From assembly GCA_017645985.1 (NCBI GenBank), contig JAGCNK010000227.1, forward strand, positions 1 through 16,188: a DNA stretch of 16,188 nt, read 5' to 3'. The notes under the pieces are model-generated. The model ran no database searches, was not told where the DNA came from, and saw only the letters and a list, made by a program, of their open reading frames with translations. The position numbers were made by a program, and so were the translations under genes. Within the stretch, counting starts at the first letter, position 1. Every line of letters starts with the position of its first letter. This document shows positions 1 through 7,593 of this stretch, in pieces. The stretch is from Bacteroidales bacterium. GTDB taxonomy: Bacteria > Bacteroidota > Bacteroidia > Bacteroidales > UBA3824.

Positions 1-78
1 ACTGCCGACGAGCAGAAAATCGTGAAGACCGTTTTCCCGCTCAATATTTCAGAGGCCGAACCACGAAGTGTTAAATAG
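1..78 (+). CDS. C-terminal end of an ExbD/TolR-like biopolymer transport protein (partial)
   Basis: The first 25 codons of the window are open and end at TAG 76-78; the start lies upstream of the window. The visible tail (ADEQKIVKTVFPLNISEAEP) is followed after 21 nt by a complete ExbD, and Bacteroidetes commonly carry exbB followed by two exbD paralogues in one operon. I infer that this is the first of the pair, a single-pass inner-membrane protein with a periplasmic domain in the TonB/ExbB energising complex. No domain motif is visible in such a short piece, so the call rests on context. Confidence 0.6.
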   Translation, partial: TADEQKIVKTVFPLNISEAEPRSVK

Positions 79-82
79 TTAA

Positions 83-92
83 AGAAGGAGGA
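83..92 (+). promoter_or_regulatory. Strong Shine-Dalgarno sequence for exbD
   Basis: AGAAGGAGGA at 83-92 lies 7 nt before the ATG at 100 and contains a full AAGGAGG core. The other starts in this window are preceded only by A/T-rich sequence, as is usual in Bacteroidetes, so this site is an exception. It also fixes the start of the exbD gene at 100. Confidence 0.75.
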
Positions 93-99
93 CTTAAAA

Positions 100-570
100 A
101 TGGCAAAATTTAGAAAAAAAGGCGGACGTAAGGTAAGCGGTCTTTCAACAGCTTCGCTTCCTGACATCGTGTTCATGCTTCTGTTCTTCTTCATGTCGGT
201 AACTTCAATGAAGGAGACCGACTACAAGGTGAAAATCAAACTTCCTACCGCTACAGAGGTTAAGAAGTTGGAGAAGAAATCGCTTGTAAGCTATATCTAC
301 GTGGGTGCTCCCCTTACCGCTTTCCAGTCGAAATTCGGTACCGAGCCCCGTGTTCAGCTCAACGACAAGATTTCTGAGCTCTACGATATTCCAGACTATA
401 TCGAGGCTGAGCGTCAGAGCCACGACGAGGCCGAAAGACCTTTGATGACTTACTCGCTCAAGGTTGACTCCGATGCAAAAATGGGTATCATCACCGACGT
501 TAAGCAGGAGCTTCGCAAAGTTCAGGCTTTGAAACTTAACTATTCTACATTGAAATCAGAACGCAAGTAA
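100..570 (+). CDS. exbD: ExbD/TolR family biopolymer transport protein
   Basis: This 156-residue protein belongs to the ExbD/TolR family, which with ExbB uses the proton gradient to drive TonB-dependent uptake across the outer membrane. A short basic cytoplasmic N-terminus (FRKKGGRKVSGLST) is followed by one transmembrane segment at about residues 20-37 (LPDIVFMLLFFFMSV). Asp22 sits at the start of that segment where ExbD and TolR have their conserved proton-responsive aspartate. The rest, about residues 40-156, should be the periplasmic domain. The start is fixed by a strong ribosome-binding site. It follows another ExbD-like tail by 21 nt and is closed by a terminator, so it is the last gene of its operon. 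Two ExbD paralogues per operon are normal in this phylum; which one serves which TonB cannot be told. Confidence 0.92.
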   Translation: MAKFRKKGGRKVSGLSTASLPDIVFMLLFFFMSVTSMKETDYKVKIKLPTATEVKKLEKKSLVSYIYVGAPLTAFQSKFGTEPRVQLNDKISELYDIPDYIEAERQSHDEAERPLMTYSLKVDSDAKMGIITDVKQELRKVQALKLNYSTLKSERK

Positions 571-597
571 TTGATTTGCAAATATCTATAACAAAAT

Positions 598-629
598 AAC
601 GGCGCAGACTCAATCTTCGCCGTTTTTTT
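598..629 (+). terminator. Rho-independent terminator after exbD
   Basis: AACGGCG at 598-604 pairs perfectly with CGCCGTT at 618-624 around a 13-nt loop, and the descending arm runs into seven T residues (623-629). It begins 27 nt after the exbD stop codon, which makes it the natural end of the exbD operon. Confidence 0.85.
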
Positions 630-698
630 GTGCTATTATGCGAACCTTTTTATGCATCTGCCGTATAAAAAAATGTAGTAAATAACATAGGTTTTTAT

Positions 699-800
699 TA
701 AGTTTGTAGCATTAGGTTTATATTGGAGAAATATCTGGTATGATTCAGATATTGAGAAAAGCGGCTTGGTGGTTTCAATGTACACCCGCCGCTTTTTTTT
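699..800 (+). ncRNA. Possible small RNA or attenuated leader
   Basis: Between the exbD terminator and the next gene lies a unit that looks like a short transcript. TAAGTTTG at 699-706 matches the Bacteroidetes -7 consensus TAnnTTTG, although no good -33 element is seen upstream. It is followed by a perfect 8-bp hairpin (AATATCTG 730-737 with CAGATATT 746-753) and then by a terminator hairpin ending at about 800. The predicted RNA would be about 85-90 nt, starting near 712. It could be a free small RNA or a 5' leader that ends prematurely before the GHL10 gene. I do not recognise it as a named family. Confidence 0.35.
759..800 (+). terminator. Terminator-like hairpin in the intergenic region before the GHL10 gene
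   Basis: AAGCGGC at 759-765 pairs with GCCGCTT at 788-794, and an inner GGTG (768-771) pairs with CACC (783-786). The stem leads into eight T residues (793-800). Since the exbD operon already ended at 629, this second terminator must act on something started in between, or on read-through. Confidence 0.7.
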
Positions 801-805
801 GCGTT

Positions 806-840
806 TTTGCTACGTGGTATCATTTTTTTTATTTCCTTTG
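806..840 (+). promoter_or_regulatory. Weak candidate promoter for the 859-6272 operon
   Basis: TTTG at 806-809 and TTCCTTTG at 833-840 resemble the -33 and -7 elements of the Bacteroidetes primary sigma factor. The -7 box has one mismatch (T instead of A at its second place) and the spacing of 23 nt is longer than the usual 19-21. Transcription would start close to 846, giving a short leader before the ATG at 859. It lies just downstream of the 759-800 terminator, where an operon promoter would be expected. Confidence 0.35.
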
Positions 841-858
841 TGAAAATTTCTTTTAGTA

Positions 859-2415
859 ATGAGACATATCTTAGCTATTATACTCTTGTGTGTGTGCATT
901 GATGCCGTGGCGCAGGATTTCCCCGATTCGCTGCGCGAGTTTCGCGGCGTGTGGGTGGCCACTTCCAAGCGCATCGACTTTCCCACTGTAGCCACCACCG
1001 ACAGCAAGGTGCTGAAACAAAACTATCTCGACCTGCTAACCGCCTGGCACAACGCCGGATACAACGCCGTGATATTTCAGGTTCGTCCCGCCGCCGATGC
1101 TTTTTTCGCTTCGGAGTACGAGCCGTGGAGCGAATGGCTCACCGGCAAGCAGGGTCGCGCACCTGAGCCTTATTTCGACCCGCTCACCTTTATGGTAAAG
1201 GAGACTCACGCCATCGGTATGGAGTATCACGCATGGTTTAACCCCTTCCGTGCGGTGGCCACGATACAATATGCCGACGTGTGCAAGGAGCATATCTCCA
1301 ACACCAAGCCCGAATGGTTTTTCACCTACGGCGCCAACAAGTATTTCGACCCGGGCATTCCCGAGGTAAGGAACTATCTCGTCAGGCTGATTGTCGACGT
1401 GGTTAAGCGTTACGACATCGACGGCGTGCATTTCGACGACTATTTTTATCCCTATCCCATCACAGGCGACAACAAGAAGATTATAGCCCTGCCCGACCAG
1501 GCCACATTTAAGAAATACGGCAAAGGTTTCGACAACATCGCCGACTGGCGCAGAAACAATATCAACGAGTTTATAAAGGAGTGCTACATAGCCATCAAGA
1601 ACGAGAAACCCTGGGTTAAGTTTGGCGTTGGTCCTGCCGGCGTGTGGCGCAACAAGAGGGAAGACCCCGACGGAAGTCCCACAAACAGCCTTTCGGGCTA
1701 CGACTACCTCTATGCCGATGCCCTAGCTTGGCTCAAAAACGGCTGGATCGACTATTGTGCGCCGCAGATCTATTGGAACATCGGTCACGTGTACAACGAT
1801 TTTGAAACCGTGGTTAAATGGTGGAACAATCACGCCTACGGCCGCAACATCTACATCGGCATAGGCGCGTACAACCAGGAGAACCCGTCCAGCGGATGGA
1901 CCGACCCGCAGGAAATACCCAATCAGATAAAGATTACACGCAAATATCCTAACGTTCAAGGCGTTATCGTATACCGTTCTACCACTGTAACCAAGAATCC
2001 TCTCAATATGGTGTCGAGCGTTCGTCAGAGCTGTTTCAACAAGAACGTGATGATGCCCTCGATGCCGTGGCTGAGCGTGTTCCCGGAGAGTCCCAACGTA
2101 GCTATGGTGAAGATGCGCAACCAGTATCACGTGTACTGGCAGAAAGACAACGGCAAGATTCTTCCGCCCGCCGACACTGCAGTGTTTTATTCGGTGTACA
2201 GGGTCAAGGGCAACAATCCAGGATTTGTGCCGTCGAAGAGCAACTTCTTGAAATATATTTCGCAAAACGACCTTTCACTGTTTAAAAACAGCAAGTTCTC
2301 GTTCAAGAAAAAAGTATATACGTATAAGATAACGGCGTTTAACCGCTACCACGTGGAGAGCGCCCCGAGCAACGCCATCATAATAAAATATGGCAAGAAA
2401 GACAGAGTAGAATAA
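859..2415 (+). CDS. Exported GHL10-family (DUF187) glycoside hydrolase-like protein
   Basis: A 518-residue protein with a signal peptide (hydrophobic residues 4-17, likely cut after AVAQ near residue 19), hence periplasmic or surface located. The mature part opens with FRGVWVAT (28-35), the hallmark of GHL10/YngK-like proteins (Pfam PF02638), which fold as a TIM barrel related to glycoside hydrolases. Further barrel motifs are visible: AVIFQVRPAADAFF, EYHAWFNPFR and DGVHFDDYFYPYP at 188-200, whose paired aspartates D193 and D194 are candidates for the active site. The barrel appears to run to about residue 370. The last ~100 residues (YHVYWQKDNG through SAPSNAIIIKYG) look like a fibronectin-III-type module. 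Length and architecture are typical of Bacteroidetes members. Substrate is not predictable. It heads a four-gene cluster; the next ATG is 18 nt after its stop. Confidence 0.9.
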   Translation: MRHILAIILLCVCIDAVAQDFPDSLREFRGVWVATSKRIDFPTVATTDSKVLKQNYLDLLTAWHNAGYNAVIFQVRPAADAFFASEYEPWSEWLTGKQGRAPEPYFDPLTFMVKETHAIGMEYHAWFNPFRAVATIQYADVCKEHISNTKPEWFFTYGANKYFDPGIPEVRNYLVRLIVDVVKRYDIDGVHFDDYFYPYPITGDNKKIIALPDQATFKKYGKGFDNIADWRRNNINEFIKECYIAIKNEKPWVKFGVGPAGVWRNKREDPDGSPTNSLSGYDYLYADALAWLKNGWIDYCAPQIYWNIGHVYNDFETVVKWWNNHAYGRNIYIGIGAYNQENPSSGWTDPQEIPNQIKITRKYPNVQGVIVYRSTTVTKNPLNMVSSVRQSCFNKNVMMPSMPWLSVFPESPNVAMVKMRNQYHVYWQKDNGKILPPADTAVFYSVYRVKGNNPGFVPSKSNFLKYISQNDLSLFKNSKFSFKKKVYTYKITAFNRYHVESAPSNAIIIKYGKKDRVE

Positions 2416-2433
2416 TTTAGTAACCGATACCAG

Positions 2434-2784
2434 ATGGAAGATTTCGTATTAAAGAAAGGAAAAGGAACGCAGCCCGGCGCGTCGTGGTGGACGGTGTGCT
2501 ACGACACTGAGAACCATCTGTACACCGCCGAATGCTATTTTACCAACGGCTGCATCGGAGGATACTACCTTTACGAAATCACCAAGGAGATATTCGACCG
2601 AGCCGACCCGGAGGCGGGCGACCAGACCGAGCAGCTTATCCATACCGGGCGGCTGCTATACGAAGACCACAGCGACATCAACGCTGTGAACTACCACATT
2701 ATACACGACAATAATTACGAAACCATCTGCCGGTGGGCGCATATTATCACTAGCGACACAGACGTGCCTACATGGGTGGATTAA
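2434..2784 (+). CDS. Hypothetical protein of 116 residues
   Basis: I do not recognise this family. The protein has no signal peptide or membrane segment and should be cytoplasmic. It is acidic, especially at the C-terminus (TSDTDVPTWVD), and rich in aromatic residues (GASWWTVCYD, GCIGGYYLYEITKEIF). Cysteines stand at positions 22, 34, 40 and in ETICRW, too irregular to call a zinc site. It is real rather than a shadow: it sits 18 nt after the GHL10 stop and 13 nt before the adenylating enzyme, and its reading frame shares the GC-rich third positions of its neighbours. Context gives no firm function; an accessory role to one of the flanking enzymes is only a guess. Confidence 0.75.
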   Translation: MEDFVLKKGKGTQPGASWWTVCYDTENHLYTAECYFTNGCIGGYYLYEITKEIFDRADPEAGDQTEQLIHTGRLLYEDHSDINAVNYHIIHDNNYETICRWAHIITSDTDVPTWVD

Positions 2785-2797
2785 AATTTATTATACC

Positions 2798-4444
2798 ATG
2801 GAAAAGAGTATTATTAAAGTTATCGAAACAGCATTGCGCAAATACTGGGACACGCCTGCGATGACCAATTACGGAGGCGTAACATTCACCTACAAAGACG
2901 TAGCCCGCAAAATCACCAAGCTGCACATCCTGTTTGAGTCGTGCGGCATACAGAAAGGCGACAAAGTGGCTTTCTGTGGCAAAAACTCCGCCTCGTGGGG
3001 CGTGGCTTTCCTTGCCGCTCTCACCTACGGAGCTGTGGCTGTGCCTATCCTACACGAGTTCAAGCCCGACAACATTCACAATATAGTCAACCACAGCGAG
3101 GCGAAGCTCCTCTTCTGCGGCGACGAAGTGTGGACGGGTCTCGACGAGGCTTCGATGCCAGCGCTCATCGGCGTGATACGTATCGAGGATTACAGCCTGA
3201 GGGTTTCGCGCAACGACAACCTCACCGTCACCCGCAAGAACCTCAACAAGATTTTCGGCGAGCGTTTTCCCGAGCGTTTCACATCTGAGAACATCTCGTT
3301 CTTTGAGGACAATCCCGAGGAGGTGGGCATCATCAACTATACATCTGGCACTACAAGCGCGTCGAAAGGCGTTATGCTGCCCTACCGCAGCCTGATGTCA
3401 AACATTCAGTTCACCATCGACAACCTAGGCACCAAGGCTGGCGAAACTATGATAGCTATGCTGCCTATGGCTCACATGTACGGACTTTCGTTTGAGTTCA
3501 TCCACCATTTTATCTCGGGCGTTCACATTTTCTTCCTTACCAAAGTGCCTTCGCCAAAGATACTTATCGACGCTATGCAGCAGATAAAGCCGTCGCTTAT
3601 CATCACAGTGCCGCTGGTAGTGGAAAAAATTATCAAGAAAAAAATCTTCCCCGAAATAGAGCGTCCTACAGTGAACTTTATGCTCAGAGTGCCTGTTATC
3701 AGCGAAAAAATCTACAAGAAGATTCACGACCAGCTGCGTTCGGCTCTCGGCGGCAACTTCCGTCAGCTTATTGTGGGCGGCGCACCTATCAACTGCGAAA
3801 TCGAAAGATTCTTGCGCAAGATCAAGTTTGAGTACACCGTGGGCTATGGTATGACAGAATACGGACCGCTGTTGGCATACTCTCCTTGGGACAAGTTTGC
3901 CGAAACATCGTGCGGACGCACCATCGACCGTATGGAAATCAAGATAGATTCGTCGGACCCGCAAAACGTTGTAGGCGAAATACTTGCACGTGGCACCAAT
4001 ATGATGGTGGGCTATTACAAGAATCCCGAGGCCACGGCCCAGTTTATCGACAAGGACGGATGGGGTCACACCGGCGACCTTGGTCTGATGGACAAAGACG
4101 GCAACATCTTTATCAAAGGCCGAATCAAGAACATGATTCTCGGTCACAGCGGTCAGAACATCTATCCCGAGGAGGTGGAGGACAAGATCAACAACCTCTT
4201 CTTCGTCAACGAGTCGATCGTGGTGGAGAAAGAGGGCAAGCTTGTGGCTTTGATCTATCCCGACTTTGACTCATTGCGCAGTCAGAACGTTCCCGAGTCG
4301 GAGATTGCCTCCACTATCGAGAAATACGTGCTGCAGCTCAACAAGGAACTGCCGCTCTACAGCCAGATCAAAGGTGTGAAAATCTACAACGAGGAATTTG
4401 AAAAGACTCCGAAACGCAGTATAAAACGTTATCTGTATCAATAA
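2798..4444 (+). CDS. AMP-binding acyl-CoA synthetase-like ligase
   Basis: A 548-residue member of the ANL adenylating superfamily, closest in look to bacterial long-chain fatty acyl-CoA synthetases (FadD-like), which activate a carboxylate with ATP and pass it to CoA. The phosphate-binding loop is YTSGTTSASKG at 181-191, where most family members have G in place of the first S. The adenine/acyl site motif GYGMTE is at 349-354, the ribose-binding Asp is D427 in GWGHTGDLG (421-429), and the hinge motif GRIKNMI starts at 441. The C-terminus reads KTPKRSIKRYLYQ; aligned by eye with TPTxKxKR of eukaryotic ACSL enzymes, the catalytic lysine position is S541, with lysines at 539 and 543 close by. 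It has no signal peptide. It lies 13 nt after the small unknown gene and 1 nt before the TPR gene, so co-expression is very likely. The substrate cannot be named. Confidence 0.88.
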   Translation: MEKSIIKVIETALRKYWDTPAMTNYGGVTFTYKDVARKITKLHILFESCGIQKGDKVAFCGKNSASWGVAFLAALTYGAVAVPILHEFKPDNIHNIVNHSEAKLLFCGDEVWTGLDEASMPALIGVIRIEDYSLRVSRNDNLTVTRKNLNKIFGERFPERFTSENISFFEDNPEEVGIINYTSGTTSASKGVMLPYRSLMSNIQFTIDNLGTKAGETMIAMLPMAHMYGLSFEFIHHFISGVHIFFLTKVPSPKILIDAMQQIKPSLIITVPLVVEKIIKKKIFPEIERPTVNFMLRVPVISEKIYKKIHDQLRSALGGNFRQLIVGGAPINCEIERFLRKIKFEYTVGYGMTEYGPLLAYSPWDKFAETSCGRTIDRMEIKIDSSDPQNVVGEILARGTNMMVGYYKNPEATAQFIDKDGWGHTGDLGLMDKDGNIFIKGRIKNMILGHSGQNIYPEEVEDKINNLFFVNESIVVEKEGKLVALIYPDFDSLRSQNVPESEIASTIEKYVLQLNKELPLYSQIKGVKIYNEEFEKTPKRSIKRYLYQ

Positions 4445-4445
4445 G

Positions 4446-6272
4446 ATGAGAATAATTCTGTCCTTGCTGTTGGCATTGGTGACGGTTGCGTCAGTAGCCC
4501 AAAACCAGGAAGATGTTTCGCTTGCGTACTCTTACTACAACAGCAAGGATTACGACAAAGCCTCTTATTTGTTTGAAACCCTTTTTAACCAGACACATTC
4601 AAAAAACTATTTCAACTATTACATCAAGTGTCTGTCGGCGTTGGGCGACCTCGAAAAAGCCGAGAAGGCTGCCAAAAAGCAGGTTTCGATCTACAAGAAC
4701 GATTTGTCGTATAAAATTATATTAGGCTCTATTTACAAAAGCCAGGGCAAGGCCGACAAGGCCGACGAGCAGTATCAGTCGGTCTTGTCGTCGCTGCCTA
4801 AAGACCGCAACTCTATTGTGTCGGTGTGCAACAGTTTTTTGGCTCACGACGAGCCCGACTATGCCGAGAAAACTCTTCTGCGTGGCATTGAGATAGCCAA
4901 CGTGGATTTCAGTATGGAGCTATTTTCGGTGTATTCGTCGTCGCGTAATTATAAAAAAATGTCAGAAACCGCCATCGACATTATCGAGCATAACGAGGCG
5001 CAGTTGTCGTCGGTGGAGAATATGCTGCAATACTATCTCAACAACGACACCAACGACGAACTCTACACCATTCTGCGGTCGTCGCTTATGCAGAGGATTC
5101 AAAAAACGCCATCCACCGCCCTCAGCGAGATGCTCATCTGGGTCTACGTGCAGAAAAAGAACTTCAAAATGGCTGTAAACCAAGCCAAAGCGTTGGACCG
5201 CAGAACCAACGGAAACGGACGGCGGCTGATTGTGCTCGGACAGCAGGCCGAGGCGGCGGGCGACCTTTCCACAGCGGCTACGGCATATCAGTATGTGCTT
5301 GAAGGCGGCGAAAAAGCCCCGTTCTACTTTCAGGCCAAACTCGGTGTGCTAAACACTATGTATCAGCAAGTTGTGGACGGTTCAATCACCGACAAGGAAC
5401 AGCTTGCGTATCTTGAAAACGAGTACCGCTCGGTGTTTGCCAAGCAGGGAATCAACGCCACCACGGTGCAGCACGTGATCAATTACGCACGTCTGGAAAC
5501 GTATTATATGAACAATGCCGACACTGCCAAGTCGGTAATCAACAAGGCATTGCAGCAGCCGCTCAATTACACCATCAAAGCCGATTTGAACCTCCAGCTT
5601 GCCGACATTTTCCTCTTTAGCGGCGACGAGTGGGAGGCTCTTATGATTTACGCCAAGGTGGAGAACGACAACAAGCAGAACGAAAAAGGCGACGAGGCAA
5701 AACTCCGCAAAGCCAAAGTAGCCTATTACACAGGTAGTTTCAAATGGGCACTCTCGCAATTAGACGTGTTGAAAGCCGCCACCTCGAAACTTGTGGCAAA
5801 CGACGCCATGGAGCTCGCCATCCTTATCAACGACAACCTAGCTGTGGCTGACGAATATCTCCCTGCCGACACCACCGCCGAGAATCCCGACCAAGAGTTG
5901 CAGATTTTTGCCCGTGGCGATATGTACATGTTTCAATGCCGCACTACCGATGCCTTTGCTTGTTTCGACACAATTGTAACGCAGTATAAGAGTTCGCCCC
6001 TTGTGGATGAGGCACTATACCGTCAGGCGCAAATCTACGAGCGTCAGAAAGATTATTCCGAAGCCGCGTCGCTCTATCAGAAAGTGGCCGACGACTATGC
6101 CTACGACAATCTCGCCGACAAAGCCGCCTTCCGCCTTGCCGAAATATCATCCACCTATCTCGCCGACCCCGAAACCGCCAAGACCTACTACCTCAAAATC
6201 CTCACCGACTATCCCGGCAGCATCTACGCTGTGCAAGCACGAGAAAAGTTTAGAAAAATTGATGGAAAGTGA
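4446..6272 (+). CDS. Exported tetratricopeptide-repeat protein
   Basis: A 608-residue protein that starts with a signal peptide (MRIILSLLLALVTVASVAQ, cleavage near residue 19) and is then built of TPR-like helical hairpins. Clear repeat signatures include AYSYYNSKDYDKASYLFETL (about 27-46), a unit around ILGSIYKSQGKADKADEQYQ, and C-terminal units such as ALYRQAQIYERQKDYSEAAS and AAFRLAEISSTYLADPETAK. The last ~120 residues resemble the BamD/CpoB type of periplasmic TPR. No catalytic domain is visible, so it probably acts as a protein-binding scaffold in the periplasm or at the outer membrane. Its ATG is only 1 nt after the stop of the acyl-CoA synthetase-like gene, implying translational coupling. 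It is the last gene of the cluster begun at 859; no hairpin terminator follows before the clpX promoter. Confidence 0.87.
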   Translation: MRIILSLLLALVTVASVAQNQEDVSLAYSYYNSKDYDKASYLFETLFNQTHSKNYFNYYIKCLSALGDLEKAEKAAKKQVSIYKNDLSYKIILGSIYKSQGKADKADEQYQSVLSSLPKDRNSIVSVCNSFLAHDEPDYAEKTLLRGIEIANVDFSMELFSVYSSSRNYKKMSETAIDIIEHNEAQLSSVENMLQYYLNNDTNDELYTILRSSLMQRIQKTPSTALSEMLIWVYVQKKNFKMAVNQAKALDRRTNGNGRRLIVLGQQAEAAGDLSTAATAYQYVLEGGEKAPFYFQAKLGVLNTMYQQVVDGSITDKEQLAYLENEYRSVFAKQGINATTVQHVINYARLETYYMNNADTAKSVINKALQQPLNYTIKADLNLQLADIFLFSGDEWEALMIYAKVENDNKQNEKGDEAKLRKAKVAYYTGSFKWALSQLDVLKAATSKLVANDAMELAILINDNLAVADEYLPADTTAENPDQELQIFARGDMYMFQCRTTDAFACFDTIVTQYKSSPLVDEALYRQAQIYERQKDYSEAASLYQKVADDYAYDNLADKAAFRLAEISSTYLADPETAKTYYLKILTDYPGSIYAVQAREKFRKIDGK

Positions 6273-6285
6273 ACATAAAAATTAA

Positions 6286-6317
6286 TTTTGCGGTTTTATC
6301 TATCTTTTTTACCTTTG
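6286..6317 (+). promoter_or_regulatory. Promoter of clpX-obgE
   Basis: TTTTG at 6286-6290 and TACCTTTG at 6310-6317 are exact matches to the Bacteroidetes -33 (TTTG) and -7 (TAnnTTTG) elements, with the expected 19-nt spacing. Transcription should begin near 6323, leaving a leader of about 30 nt before the clpX ATG at 6354. Confidence 0.85.
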
Positions 6318-6353
6318 CACCCTGAAATTTATTGAAAACTCATACCATAGACA

Positions 6354-7589
6354 ATGGCAAAACAGAATATTAGCAGATGTTCGTTCTGCGGAAGGCCTAA
6401 ATCCGAAACCGAACTGCTCGTGGAAGGGCAGGAGGCGTTTATTTGCAACTACTGCGTGGAGCAGGCGTATCAAATTGTTAACACCGAATTGCAAGATTCG
6501 CCTGTATCAAAATCGCATTCAGGCTCGCCTAACTTCAACTACAAGCCTGCCGAAATCAAGGCGTTTCTCGACCAGTATGTTATTGGTCAGGAGATGGCTA
6601 AGAAAACCCTATCGGTGGCTGTTTACAACCATTACAAACGTCTCAACCAGAAGGTTAAGACCGACGACGTGGAAATCGAAAAAAGCAATATCATAATGGT
6701 GGGTCAAACCGGTACTGGCAAGACCCTCTTGGCAAGGACTATCGCACGTCTTTTGAATGTTCCGTTTACCATTGTTGACGCTACGGTGCTTACCGAGGCT
6801 GGCTATGTGGGCGAGGACGTTGAGAGCCTTCTCTCGCGACTTTTGCAGGAGTGCGACTACGACGTTAAGCAGGCAGAGCACGGTATTGTGTTTATCGACG
6901 AAATCGACAAGATTGCCCGCAAAGGCGACAACCCCTCTATTACTCGCGACGTTTCGGGTGAGGGCGTGCAGCAAGGTTTGCTTAAACTGTTGGAAGGCAG
7001 CGTGGTAAACGTTCCGCCAAACGGTGGTCGCAAGCACCCCGAGCAGAAGATGATTCAGGTTAACACCAAGGATATTCTCTTTATTTGCGGCGGTGCATTC
7101 GACGGTATTGAGAAAAAAATCGCTCAGCGCCTCAACACCGAGGTTGTGGGCTACAACTCTATACGCGAAAACGACAATATCGACCGCAACAATTTTCTTC
7201 AATATATCACTCCCGTTGACCTCAAATCATTCGGACTTATACCCGAAATCATTGGTCGTTTGCCGCAGTTGACACACCTCGAACCTCTCGACCGTACCGC
7301 TTTGCGCAATATCCTCACCGAACCCAAAAACGCCATCATACGTCAGTATATCCGTTTGTTTGAGATGGATAAGGTGAAACTTTCGTTCGACCCCGAAGTT
7401 CTCGACTACATTGTAGACAAGGCTGTGGAATACAAACTCGGCGCACGCGGCTTACGCTCTATATGCGAGGCTGTTATGCTCGATATTATGTACGACATTC
7501 CTTCGCAAAAGATTTCTTCTTTTACTGTAACGCTCGACTACGCAAAATCGAAGTTGGAGCATTTTAATTATGCACGAATAAGAGCGTAA
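6354..7589 (+). CDS. clpX: ATP-dependent Clp protease ATP-binding subunit ClpX
   Basis: A 411-residue AAA+ unfoldase of normal length that recognises substrates and feeds them to the ClpP peptidase in the cytoplasm. The N-terminal zinc-binding domain has C9, C12, C31 and C34 (CSFC...CNYC). The AAA+ core has Walker A GQTGTGKT at 117-124, the pore-1 loop GYVGE at 150-154, Walker B with FIDEIDK at 180-186, the RKH substrate loop at 226-228 and the sensor-2 motif GARGLR at 363-368. All key residues are present, so it should be active. It has its own strong promoter and is followed by obgE with only 4 nt between. No clpP or trigger-factor gene lies upstream, unlike the common tig-clpP-clpX order, so its peptidase partner must be encoded elsewhere. 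Confidence 0.97.
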   Translation: MAKQNISRCSFCGRPKSETELLVEGQEAFICNYCVEQAYQIVNTELQDSPVSKSHSGSPNFNYKPAEIKAFLDQYVIGQEMAKKTLSVAVYNHYKRLNQKVKTDDVEIEKSNIIMVGQTGTGKTLLARTIARLLNVPFTIVDATVLTEAGYVGEDVESLLSRLLQECDYDVKQAEHGIVFIDEIDKIARKGDNPSITRDVSGEGVQQGLLKLLEGSVVNVPPNGGRKHPEQKMIQVNTKDILFICGGAFDGIEKKIAQRLNTEVVGYNSIRENDNIDRNNFLQYITPVDLKSFGLIPEIIGRLPQLTHLEPLDRTALRNILTEPKNAIIRQYIRLFEMDKVKLSFDPEVLDYIVDKAVEYKLGARGLRSICEAVMLDIMYDIPSQKISSFTVTLDYAKSKLEHFNYARIRA

Positions 7590-7593
7590 CCCT

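Noticed and set aside
3425..4147. 240-residue minus-strand frame opposite the acyl-CoA synthetase-like gene
   Set aside because: Antisense shadow of a gene with clear ANL motifs; composition is biased to H, V and L with no recognisable domain.
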